Shown here piece by piece: positions 1 to 6,551 of a stretch of DNA of 11,079 nt (position 1 is the stretch's first letter; every line of letters begins with the position of its first letter). Position numbers and translations under genes: made by a program. The stretch is from NCBI GenBank assembly GCA_041476585.1, contig JBGOTT010000113.1, forward strand, positions 1 to 11,079, written 5' to 3'. Under the pieces are notes generated by a model. That model saw nothing but the letters and a program-made list of their open reading frames with translations, made no database searches and was not told the DNA's origin. The DNA is from JADGRQ01 sp041476585. GTDB lineage: Bacteria > Pseudomonadota > Gammaproteobacteria > Burkholderiales > SG8-39.

Positions 1-327
1 ATGATCGCGCTCGCCGGCATCATCGTGCGCAACTCCATCCTGCTGGTGGATTTCGTCAACCTGAAGGTCGCGGAGGGGGTGCCGTTCCGCGAGGCGATCC
101 TGCAGTCCGCGGCGGCGCGCGCCAAGCCGATCGCGCTCACCGCGCTCGCCGCGATGCTCGGGGCGACTTTCATCCTCGACGACCCGATCTTCAACGGCCT
201 CGCGATCTCGCTGCTCTTCGGGATCCTGGTGTCGACGCTGCTGACGCTGGTGGTGATTCCCGTACTGTATTACACGGCGTACCGGGGCCGCTTCGAAGTG
301 CAAAGCGCGGCCGAAGCCGGGGCTTGA
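1..327 (+). CDS. RND-family efflux permease, C-terminal fragment (5' end outside window)
   Basis: This is the last 108 residues of an inner-membrane proton-driven RND efflux pump (AcrB/MexB-like hydrophobe/amphiphile exporter). The reading frame is open at base 1, so the first Met is internal and the real start lies upstream. The segment begins in the late transmembrane domain with the typical run IALAGIIVRNSILLVDF. A cytoplasmic loop rich in Arg and Ala follows (about residues 22-42, with AAARAKPIALTAL), then hydrophobic helices ending in LVVIPVLYY (about 84-92). Full members are about 1,000-1,050 residues. The short polar tail after the last helix is normal. The stop codon at 325-327 lies one base from the stop of the convergent gene. 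Family assignment is firm; the exported substrate cannot be told. A membrane-fusion partner would be expected upstream. Confidence 0.9.
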   Translation: MIALAGIIVRNSILLVDFVNLKVAEGVPFREAILQSAAARAKPIALTALAAMLGATFILDDPIFNGLAISLLFGILVSTLLTLVVIPVLYYTAYRGRFEVQSAAEAGA

Positions 328-328
328 C

Positions 329-2617
329 TCAGGCGGGGGCCAGCGCCCGCCACACCTTCTCATGGGTGGCCGGCATGTCGATATGCTTGACGCCGGCAAC
401 GGAATTGAGCGCATCGACCACCGCGTTGATCACCGCCGGCGGCGCGCCGACCGCGCCGGCTTCGCCCGCGCCCTTCACGCCGAGCGGATTGGTGACGCAA
501 GGCACATGGTGAAAGCCGCAATCGAAGGAAGGCACGTTGTCCGCGCGCGGCATGGCGTAGTCCATGAACGAGCCGGTGAGCAGCTGGCCGGATTCCGGGT
601 CGTAGATCCCGTGCTCGAGCAGCGCCTGGCCGATGCCCTGCACCGTGCCGCCGTGCACCTGGCCTTCGAGCAGCAGCGGATTGATGGCGCGTCCGAAGTC
701 GTCGACAACGCTGTAGCGCACGATACGGGTCTCGCCGGTGTCACGGTCGATTTCGACCTCGCACACGTGGCAGCCGTTGGGATAGGTGTAGGCCTCCGGG
801 GTGCGCGTGTGCTGAGCCTGCAGGCCGCCGGTTTTCTTCGCCACATCGAAAAGCGACACCTTTCGGTCGGTCCCGGCGATTCGATATTCGCCGTCGCCAT
901 ACTCGATGTCGGACGGCGCCGCCTCCAGCAGGCTGGCCGCGGCCTCCTTGCCTTTCCCGATGACCTCGTCGGCTGCGCTCATCGACGCGATACCGCCGAT
1001 GGCGAGGAATCTGGATCCGCCGGTCATTCCGGCCGGTACGATATCGGTATCGCCCTGCACCACGCGTATCCGGCTCGCGTCGAGCCCGAGCTTTTCCGAC
1101 AGCAGCTGCACGAAGGTGGTGGTATGCCCCTGGCCGTTGTCCTGCATGCCGGAGAACAGCGTCACGCTGCCGGCAGAATCGACCTTGACCACAACCGTGT
1201 CGCCCGGGCCGCCGCCGCAGCGCTCGATGTACATGGCAAGGCCGATCCCGCGCAGCTTGCCATTGCGTCTTGCCTGCTCGCGGCGTGCCGCGAAACCCTT
1301 CCAATCCGCCTTTTCGATGGCGCGGGACATCACGCCGGCAAAGTCGCCCGAATCGTAGCGGCTTTCGACTGGCGTCTGGTAAGGCATGTCGGCTGGCCGG
1401 ATGAAGTTGCGCCGGCGCAATTCGTCGGGCGCGATGCCGAGCTCGCGCGCGGCCGCATCGACGATGCGCTCGACCAGGTAGATCGCCTCGGGCCGGCCGG
1501 CGCCGCGGTAGGCGTCCACCGGCACGGTGTTGGTGACGACGCCCTTGATGTTGGCGTAGATCGCCGGGATGCGGTACACGCCGGACAGCATGGGCACCGC
1601 GAGCTGCGGAATGAACGGCGCGTAGTTCGACAGATAGGCGCCCATGTTGGCCCAGGTTGTCACGCGCAGCGCGAGAAAGCGGCCATCGCCGTCCAGCGCC
1701 AGTTCCGCGACGGAGTAATTGTCGCGGCCCTGCACGTCGGAGACGAAGCTTTCGCTGCGATCTCCGGTCCAGCGCACCGCGCGCTTCAGCCGCCGCGACG
1801 CCCAGACTACGATCGGCTGCTCCGGATGCAGGAATATCTTCATGCCGAACGCGCCGCCGACGTTGCCGGAGATCACGCGCAGCTTGTCCTTGCCGATTTT
1901 CAGGATGGCGTCTGCCACCTGGTCATGGATGACGTGCGGGCCCTGACTGGGCGTGTAGAGCGTGGAGCGGCCGGTGGCCGCATCGTACTCGGCCAGCGCC
2001 GCGCGCGGCTCGAGCGGATTGGCAACCAGGCGGTTGTTGACCAGTTCGAGTCGCGTGACGTGGGCGGCGCGAGCAAGGGCAGCCTCGACCGCGGCCTTGC
2101 TCTGGCCTGCGCCGACGTCGAAGCAGATGTTGCCGGCGATCTCATCCCAGGCGAGCGGCGCCCCGGGCTGGGTCGCGGCATGGGCGTCAACCGCCGCCGG
2201 CAGCGTCTCATAGTCGATGGCGATGAGTTCGGCCGCATCGCTCGCCTGGGCCAGCGTTTCGGCCACCACCACCGCGACCGGATCGCCGACGTGGCGCACG
2301 CGGCCTCTGGCAAGTATCGGCCTCGGCGTGTCGCCGCGCGCGGTGCCGTCCAGATTCGTGACCGGGACCAGGCAGGGGATGTAGCCGAGCCCGTCCGCGG
2401 CGACATCTGCACCGGTCAGGACTGCGAGCACGCCGGGCGCCTTGTCCGCAGCGCCAGTATCGATGCCGATGATCTTCGCATGCGCGTGCGGCGAGCGCAC
2501 GATCGAGGCGTGCGCGGCACCTGCGATCTCAACATCATCGGCATAGCGGCCAGCGCCGCGCACCAGCGCGGCATCCTCGATGCGGGTGACTGATTGGCCG
2601 ATGGCGAACTTGGTCAT
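329..2617 (-). CDS. Molybdenum hydroxylase large subunit (xanthine dehydrogenase/CoxL family, Mo-cofactor binding)
   Basis: This 762-residue protein is the large catalytic subunit of a cytoplasmic molybdenum hydroxylase, which hydroxylates a substrate with oxygen from water. The N-terminal a/b-hammerhead domain starts with the common IGQSVTRIED and covers about residues 8-150. Mo-cofactor domains follow: GGAFGMK at 254-260, AYRGAGR at 369-375, QDNGQGHTT at 492-500, TGGSR at 532-536 and GQVHGGTVQG at 652-661. GVKGAGEAG at 713-721 carries the conserved catalytic Glu at 719. AYRGAGR is the form II-type active-site loop. True form I CO dehydrogenase has AYRCSFR, so CO oxidation is unlikely. I chose ATG 2617 because AAGGAA sits 6 bases upstream and the protein then begins at the family's normal N-terminus; ATG 2653 lacks such a site and overlaps the upstream gene. 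It is the last of five minus-strand genes, 19 bp after isomerase A. No small [2Fe-2S] or FAD subunit is adjacent. The substrate is unknown. Confidence 0.93.
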   Translation of the reverse strand: MTKFAIGQSVTRIEDAALVRGAGRYADDVEIAGAAHASIVRSPHAHAKIIGIDTGAADKAPGVLAVLTGADVAADGLGYIPCLVPVTNLDGTARGDTPRPILARGRVRHVGDPVAVVVAETLAQASDAAELIAIDYETLPAAVDAHAATQPGAPLAWDEIAGNICFDVGAGQSKAAVEAALARAAHVTRLELVNNRLVANPLEPRAALAEYDAATGRSTLYTPSQGPHVIHDQVADAILKIGKDKLRVISGNVGGAFGMKIFLHPEQPIVVWASRRLKRAVRWTGDRSESFVSDVQGRDNYSVAELALDGDGRFLALRVTTWANMGAYLSNYAPFIPQLAVPMLSGVYRIPAIYANIKGVVTNTVPVDAYRGAGRPEAIYLVERIVDAAARELGIAPDELRRRNFIRPADMPYQTPVESRYDSGDFAGVMSRAIEKADWKGFAARREQARRNGKLRGIGLAMYIERCGGGPGDTVVVKVDSAGSVTLFSGMQDNGQGHTTTFVQLLSEKLGLDASRIRVVQGDTDIVPAGMTGGSRFLAIGGIASMSAADEVIGKGKEAAASLLEAAPSDIEYGDGEYRIAGTDRKVSLFDVAKKTGGLQAQHTRTPEAYTYPNGCHVCEVEIDRDTGETRIVRYSVVDDFGRAINPLLLEGQVHGGTVQGIGQALLEHGIYDPESGQLLTGSFMDYAMPRADNVPSFDCGFHHVPCVTNPLGVKGAGEAGAVGAPPAVINAVVDALNSVAGVKHIDMPATHEKVWRALAPA
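332..351. terminator. GC-rich hairpin just after the RND stop codon; weak terminator candidate
   Basis: GGCGGG (332-337) can pair with CCCGCC (346-351) around an 8-base loop, beginning four bases after the RND stop. On the plus strand no run of T follows, so it does not meet the usual rule for an intrinsic terminator. It lies inside the last codons of the convergent molybdenum-enzyme gene, so its GC content may simply be coding. Termination here is a guess. Confidence 0.2.
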
Positions 2618-2623
2618 GTAACG

Positions 2624-2629
2624 TTCCTT
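2624..2629 (-). promoter_or_regulatory. Ribosome binding site deciding the start of the molybdenum large subunit
   Basis: AAGGAA on the minus strand, 6 bases before ATG 2617. It supports this start over the upstream in-frame ATG at 2653, which has no purine-rich site before it. Confidence 0.65.
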
Positions 2630-2636
2630 GCGTTGA

Positions 2637-3254
2637 TCAACGATGGATATCATTCAGCCGGACGATCTCGTCCTCGACTTCGCGTAGACGGTCTTTTCCG
2701 AAGAACATCTCGTCGCCGACGAAAAAGGTCGGGCTGCCGAAGGTTCCGCGCGACACCGACGCTTCGGTGTTCCTGAGCAGTCTGTCTTTGACATCCTGAT
2801 CCTGGATGCGCTGCAGGATGCGCTCGCCGTCGATTCCGGACTGCCCGAGCGCATCGCGAATGACCCCCGGGTCATCCATTTTTTTCGGCGCTTCCCACAT
2901 GTGATGGAACACGGCCTCGACGTACTTCGGCAGAACACCGTCCATTGCGGCGACAACCGCGCCCCGCATGATCTGGACCGTATTGACCGGGAAATGCGGG
3001 TTCATCCGGAAGTCAATCAATCCGTGCTTATTGACGAAGCGCCGCATCTCGAGCTGTTGGTACTCGAGCTTGTTCTTCACGTCCTTGAACTGCGTCATCG
3101 GCGGCTGATTGTTGGTGAGCTTGAAAACGCCGCCGAGAAGCACCGGCACGTAGACGAACGATGCGCCGGTCCGCTTCTCGATCCCGGGGATCAGCTTGTG
3201 GCTGAGATAGGCGTTCGGGCTGCCAAAGTCGAAATGAAATTCAACCGGGGCCAT
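2637..3254 (-). CDS. 2-hydroxychromene-2-carboxylate isomerase-like protein A (DsbA/kappa-GST thioredoxin fold)
   Basis: This 205-residue cytoplasmic protein has the DsbA-like thioredoxin fold of glutathione-dependent 2-hydroxychromene-2-carboxylate (HCCA) isomerases such as NahD, which act in naphthalene breakdown. The N-terminal strand gives FHFDFGSPNAY, with Ser12 where NahD has its glutathione-activating Ser; there is no CXXC. LLGGVFK at 39-45, FPVN at 88-91 and the cis-Pro loop GSPT at 173-176 complete the signature, followed by the usual FFGKDRL near the end. Length matches the family (about 200). The start has a strong GGAGGA four bases upstream. It lies 30 bp after the SDR-like gene and 19 bp before the molybdenum large subunit, so all three are probably co-transcribed. 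The fold is firm, but the exact substrate is not: many proteins of this family sit in unrelated catabolic clusters. A paralogue (isomerase B) lies at 6548-7156. Confidence 0.9.
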   Translation of the reverse strand: MAPVEFHFDFGSPNAYLSHKLIPGIEKRTGASFVYVPVLLGGVFKLTNNQPPMTQFKDVKNKLEYQQLEMRRFVNKHGLIDFRMNPHFPVNTVQIMRGAVVAAMDGVLPKYVEAVFHHMWEAPKKMDDPGVIRDALGQSGIDGERILQRIQDQDVKDRLLRNTEASVSRGTFGSPTFFVGDEMFFGKDRLREVEDEIVRLNDIHR

Positions 3255-3258
3255 ATCG

Positions 3259-3264
3259 TCCTCC
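3259..3264 (-). promoter_or_regulatory. Strong Shine-Dalgarno of isomerase A
   Basis: GGAGGA on the minus strand, four bases before ATG 3254. It is the strongest such site in the minus-strand block and suggests that isomerase A is translated well in its own right. Confidence 0.6.
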
Positions 3265-3284
3265 GAGGGGTGGTGAAATCGGGC

Positions 3285-4013
3285 TCACCATCGCTCGATC
3301 CACGGCCTCAGATCGAACTCGAACGTCCACGCGTCCCGAGGCTGGGCGTGAATGAGCCAGTAGGCGTCTGCGATGTGGTCCGGATTGACGATGCCGTCGC
3401 GCTCCTTCAGTGCATACCGGTCCGGAAAGTTCGTCCGGATGAACTCCGTGTCGATCGCGCCGTCGATGAGCGAATGCGCCACGTGGATGTTCTTCGGCCC
3501 GAGCTCGCGCGCCATGCTCTGCGCCAGCGCGCGCAGCGCGTGCTTGGCACCGGCAAACGCGGCAAAGCGCGCGCTGCCGCGCAGGCTGGCGGTCGCGCCA
3601 GTGAAGATCATGGTGCCGCGCTCGCGCGCGACCATGTGCCTGGCCACTTCGCGCGCCGTCAGGAAGCCGGCAAAGCAGGCCATCTCCCAGATCTTGAAGT
3701 ACTTGCGCGCGGTTTCCTCGAGGATGCTCGACGGCACATTGGCGCCGATGTTGAAGACCATCACCTCGATCGGGCCGAGGTCGCGCTCGATGCCCTCGAC
3801 GAGGGCGACGACCTGCTCTTCGCGCCGCGCATCGCATCCGAACGCGCGCGCCGTCCCCCCGTCGCCCTGGATCCGTTCGACCAGCGACTTCAGCTTGTCG
3901 GCCGTCCTTCGCACGACGCACGCGCAGTAGCCTTCGCGCGCGAACCGGCGCGCGATCGCGCCTCCCGTCGCATCACCGGCGCCGACGACCAGCGCAATCC
4001 TTTGCGCGTCCAT
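3285..4013 (-). CDS. SDR-family protein with Phe in place of the catalytic Tyr
   Basis: This 242-residue protein has the Rossmann fold of classical short-chain dehydrogenases. The nucleotide-binding loop VVGAGDATGGAIA (9-21) departs from the usual TGxxxGxG. The conserved Asn of the NAG motif is kept (FNIG, Asn88), and Lys157 is in place. The residue four before it, which should be the catalytic Tyr, is Phe153 (FAGAK). The usual Ser position, 12-13 residues earlier, is Ala140/Thr141. As I recall, a conserved-domain subgroup of classical SDRs (SDR_c10 type) has exactly this Tyr-to-Phe change, so it is likely an inherited trait and not decay. Oxidoreductase activity therefore cannot be assumed. 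Start ATG 4013 gives a normal N-terminus but has only a weak ribosome site; it follows the membrane-protein stop by 13 bp, so translational coupling is plausible. A role with isomerase A next door is inferred from position only. Confidence 0.9.
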   Translation of the reverse strand: MDAQRIALVVGAGDATGGAIARRFAREGYCACVVRRTADKLKSLVERIQGDGGTARAFGCDARREEQVVALVEGIERDLGPIEVMVFNIGANVPSSILEETARKYFKIWEMACFAGFLTAREVARHMVARERGTMIFTGATASLRGSARFAAFAGAKHALRALAQSMARELGPKNIHVAHSLIDGAIDTEFIRTNFPDRYALKERDGIVNPDHIADAYWLIHAQPRDAWTFEFDLRPWIERW

Positions 4014-4026
4014 TGCTGCGCGAAGA

Positions 4027-4383
4027 CTACCTCAGCAGCAGCGCAGACAACAGCCAGGAGATCAGGCTGTAGACGATCGCGCCGAATACACCGGCCCAGA
4101 ACCCCGCCACCACGAAGCCCTCGATGAAGGAGCCGACGAACCAGAACAGCAGGCCATTGATCACGAAGATGAACAGCCCGAGCGTGACGATCGTGACCGG
4201 CAGCGTGAGCAGCACTAGGACCGGCCGGATGAAGGTGTTCACCAAGCCCAGCACCAGCGCCGCCACCAGCGCGGTGGTAAAGCCCGACACGCTGATCGAC
4301 GGCATCAGGTAGGGCACCGCGATCAGCGAGACGGTATTGATGATCCAGGCGAGCAGCAGTCTCACGGTTGATGACGATAGCAT
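4027..4383 (-). CDS. Small four-helix membrane protein, PF04020 ('phage holin family', YvlD-like)
   Basis: This 118-residue integral membrane protein has four hydrophobic segments, at about residues 9-27, 36-52, 55-87 (two helices) and 92-117. The family signature is clear: LGLVNTFIRPVL (45-56), then TLPVTIVTLGLFIFVINGLL (60-79), with the conserved Asn49, Arg53, Pro54 and Asn76. Many databases name the family after phage holins, but it is widespread on bacterial chromosomes and I see no lysis genes here; its function is unknown. ATG 4383 lies 13 bp after the phospholipase D stop but has no good ribosome site. GTG 4365 (giving VRLLLAW) matches the usual family N-terminus and is a fair alternative. 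A farther ATG at 4485 would overlap the upstream gene by 89 bases and add a non-family extension. Confidence 0.85.
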   Translation of the reverse strand: MLSSSTVRLLLAWIINTVSLIAVPYLMPSISVSGFTTALVAALVLGLVNTFIRPVLVLLTLPVTIVTLGLFIFVINGLLFWFVGSFIEGFVVAGFWAGVFGAIVYSLISWLLSALLLR

Positions 4384-4396
4384 ACGGGGACTGGTT

Positions 4397-5782
4397 TCAA
4401 AGCTGAAAAGCCAGCCACAGCACCAGTCCTTCGGCCAGGTCGCGTGCCAGGCCCGGTGGACTTGCGGCGTAGGGTCTTGCGCCATGCATTTGCCGGTCGA
4501 TCCAGTCGGCGAAGCGCTGAATATCGGCGCTTTCGTAAAACGCCACCATCAGTTCGTAGTTCAGAAACAGGCTGCGCGCATCCAGGTTGGCCGATCCCGC
4601 CAAAGCGATCGCATGGTCGACCAGAACGGCCTTGGCATGGATCATTTGCGGGACCAGCCACACGCGGGCGCCGGCGCTCGCAAGCTCGCGCAGCGCCCGG
4701 TGCCGGGCGAAATCCGCCATGCGATGGTTCGAATGCTCCGGTAGCACCAGGTCCACCGCAACATTGCGCGACGCCGCAAACGTCAAGGCCATCAGCAGGG
4801 TGTCGTCAGGCACGAAATACGGGGTCACGGCCATGATGCGCTCGCGCGAATTGAAACAGGCCGTCACCAGGAGCGCATGCACAGTGTCCTCGCTCTGGTC
4901 GGGGCCCGACGGAATCAATTGCGCCACGGGGCCGGTCCCCGTGCCCTTCGGCGTGTCCTGTCCGGGACGGGGCGCATACGTCGCAAAACACCAGTCGCGC
5001 TCGAAGCACTCGAGCGCACGCCGCGCAAGAGCGCCGTGGAGATCGAATGTCAGATCCTTCCACGGCTTCGCGCCGTGCGCGCCATCGAAGTATTCCGACG
5101 CAAGATTGCGGCCGCCGCACCACAGCCAGGCACCATCGGCAATCGCCATCTTGCGGTGATTGCGAAGATTGATCCGCCCGCGGTAAGGCGAGTGCAGCGG
5201 CGGCACGAACATCGCAACGTTCACGCCCGCCGCGGACAAGGGTCTGAGATTTCGATAACCTCCCAGCATGCGCCCGACACCATCGATCAGCAGCCTTACC
5301 TGCACGCCATCGCGCGCCCTGCGCGCCAGTTTCTCGCACAGCGCATCGCCGATCGGGTCCCGTCCGAGAACGAAGGTACACAGATCGAGGGTATGGGTGG
5401 CGGAGTCGATGAGCTCGTGCAGCGCGCGAAGCGCCTGCCCGCCATCCTCGTGGATGCGCAGTGACCGGTAAGCTGCAGCCGGCGCCAGATGCATGGACGC
5501 CGCAAGCTGCTGCGGCCAAAGCGCTTCCGGGCCGGCGCCAGCGGCGCCTGCAGCGCGGGCGATACCGGGTTGCTTGCGCACCAGCTTGCGCTGGCCGAAC
5601 AGAAGGTAGAGCGGCAACCCGAGATAAGGGACCAGCACGAGCGTGATGACCCACCCGATCGCTGCGGCGGGATGACGGCGCTGGCGCAAAGTATGCGAAG
5701 CCAGCACGTACGTCATCAACCCGGCTGCAACCAGCAGACCGTGCAGCGAAATCCAGTCTCGAACGTGAAGATCAGGCCACAT
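4397..5782 (-). CDS. cls: Cardiolipin synthase-like phospholipase D family protein
   Basis: This 461-residue membrane-anchored protein makes, by homology, cardiolipin by phosphatidyl transfer between phospholipids. The N-terminus has two transmembrane segments (about residues 12-30 and 40-63) ending in GLPLYLLFGQRK, the standard PLD-N region of bacterial cardiolipin synthases. Two complete HKD motifs follow: NHRKMAIAD (His209, Lys211, Asp216) with GGRN after it, and IHAKAVLVD (His382, Lys384, Asp389) with GSANLDARS after it. PYFVPDD (321-327) is also typical of Cls. Length is close to the usual 470-490. ATG 5782 is used; the frame stays open to a TTG at 5824, which lacks support and would add 14 odd residues. 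It heads the five-gene minus-strand block and is divergent from the glutathione S-transferase, 52 bp away. Another phosphatidyltransfer or phosphodiesterase role is possible. Confidence 0.88.
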   Translation of the reverse strand: MWPDLHVRDWISLHGLLVAAGLMTYVLASHTLRQRRHPAAAIGWVITLVLVPYLGLPLYLLFGQRKLVRKQPGIARAAGAAGAGPEALWPQQLAASMHLAPAAAYRSLRIHEDGGQALRALHELIDSATHTLDLCTFVLGRDPIGDALCEKLARRARDGVQVRLLIDGVGRMLGGYRNLRPLSAAGVNVAMFVPPLHSPYRGRINLRNHRKMAIADGAWLWCGGRNLASEYFDGAHGAKPWKDLTFDLHGALARRALECFERDWCFATYAPRPGQDTPKGTGTGPVAQLIPSGPDQSEDTVHALLVTACFNSRERIMAVTPYFVPDDTLLMALTFAASRNVAVDLVLPEHSNHRMADFARHRALRELASAGARVWLVPQMIHAKAVLVDHAIALAGSANLDARSLFLNYELMVAFYESADIQRFADWIDRQMHGARPYAASPPGLARDLAEGLVLWLAFQL

Positions 5783-5834
5783 GCGCCGCGCTCGGGAGGC
5801 CACCGGAATGTACACTGATTGCAAAGGAACCGAG
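5783..5834. promoter_or_regulatory. Divergent intergenic region between cls-like gene and GST gene
   Basis: These 52 bases separate two divergent starts, so promoters in both directions must lie here or inside the 5' ends of the genes. On the plus strand TACACT (5811-5816) is a loose -10 match, with no convincing -35. AAAGGAA at 5823-5829 is the ribosome site of the GST gene, 5 bases before ATG 5835. No operator-like palindrome is visible. Confidence 0.4.
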
Positions 5835-6551
5835 ATGATCGATTTGCACTACTGGCCCACCCCGAACGGTTGGAAGATCTCCATCATTCTGGAGGAATGC
5901 GGCCTGCCCTACACGCTGGTGCCGGTGAACATCGGCCGCGGCGAGCAGTTCACGCCCGAATTTCTGGCCATCAGCCCGAACAACCGCATGCCCGCGATCG
6001 TCGATCACGCCCCTGCCGGCGGGGGTGGGCCGGTGTCGGTGTTCGAAAGCGGCGCGATCCTGATCTATCTCGCCGAAAAGACCGGCCGCTTTCTGCCGGC
6101 CGACCTGCGGGGGCGAAATGCGGTGATCCAGTGGGTCATGTGGCAGATGGGCGGCCTGGGGCCGATGGCCGGGCAGAACGGCCATTTTCTGCTGTATGCG
6201 CCGGAAAAGCTGCCCTACGCGATCGAGCGCTACGGCAAGGAGGTCAACCGGCTGTACGGCGTGCTCGACGTGCAGCTCGCCCGCACCGGCCGCTACGTGG
6301 CGGGCGCGGAGTATTCGATTGCCGACATGGCGATCTTTCCGTGGATCCGCACCCACAAGGCGCAGCAAATCGCGCTCGACGAATTCCCGCACATCCGGCG
6401 CTGGTACGAAGCGCTGTTCACGCGTCCGGCCGTGAAGCGCGGGCTCGATCTTGGCAAGGAACTGCGCCCGCCAAAGATCGACGACGAGGCGCGCAAGGCG
6501 CTGTTCGGCCAGACCGCGCGCAGCATGCGCGAGCGCGTGCACGGGAAATGA
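5835..6551 (+). CDS. Glutathione S-transferase, Nu-class/YfcG-like
   Basis: This 238-residue cytosolic protein has a thioredoxin-like N-terminal domain (about 1-85) and an all-helical C-terminal domain. The N-terminus IDLHYWPTPNGWK has Thr9 and Asn11, the residues known to contact glutathione thiols in E. coli YfcG. NNRMPAI (49-55) holds the cis-Pro, and ESGAILIYLAEKTG (71-84) holds the Glu-Ser pair that binds the gamma-glutamyl group. Nu-class members bind glutathione disulfide and show disulfide-bond reductase or peroxidase activity, so conjugation should not be assumed. It is about 20 residues longer than YfcG, mostly at the C-terminus. ATG 5835 is chosen because AAAGGAA lies 5 bases before it and the N-terminus aligns with YfcG; an in-frame ATG at 5781 overlaps the divergent gene and adds non-family sequence. 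Its stop overlaps the start of isomerase B by four bases, so the two are translationally coupled. Confidence 0.92.
   Translation: MIDLHYWPTPNGWKISIILEECGLPYTLVPVNIGRGEQFTPEFLAISPNNRMPAIVDHAPAGGGGPVSVFESGAILIYLAEKTGRFLPADLRGRNAVIQWVMWQMGGLGPMAGQNGHFLLYAPEKLPYAIERYGKEVNRLYGVLDVQLARTGRYVAGAEYSIADMAIFPWIRTHKAQQIALDEFPHIRRWYEALFTRPAVKRGLDLGKELRPPKIDDEARKALFGQTARSMRERVHGK

Noticed and set aside
362..2593. A 743-codon open frame on the plus strand opposite the molybdenum large-subunit gene
   Set aside because: It is the antisense of a clearly conserved gene, has a low-complexity Arg/His/Ala/Gly/Asp-rich product with no recognisable domain, and stays open only because GC-rich codons rarely make stops in that frame.
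329..2617. Form I carbon monoxide dehydrogenase (CoxL)
   Set aside because: The active-site loop is AYRGAGR and not AYRCSFR, and the coxM/coxS partners are not adjacent.
2901..4127. A 408-codon open frame on the plus strand opposite isomerase A and the SDR-like gene
   Set aside because: It runs across two real genes and their intergenic gap with no family signal and biased composition; a GC-driven shadow.
4027..4383. Reading the 'phage holin family' label as evidence of a prophage
   Set aside because: No endolysin, structural, integrase or attachment-site signals are visible, and this family is common on bacterial chromosomes.
4027..4485. Longer 152-residue form of the four-helix membrane protein
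   Set aside because: Its extra N-terminus overlaps the phospholipase D gene by 89 bases and is not hydrophobic or family-like; ATG 4383 or GTG 4365 is better.
5772..6542. A 256-codon minus-strand frame opposite the GST gene
   Set aside because: No domain, fully antisense to a gene with intact GST motifs.
5819..6547. Apparent N-terminal extension making a 445-residue fusion with isomerase B
   Set aside because: The extension reads the GST gene in the wrong frame; isomerase B has its own ATG at 6548 and a complete family N-terminus.
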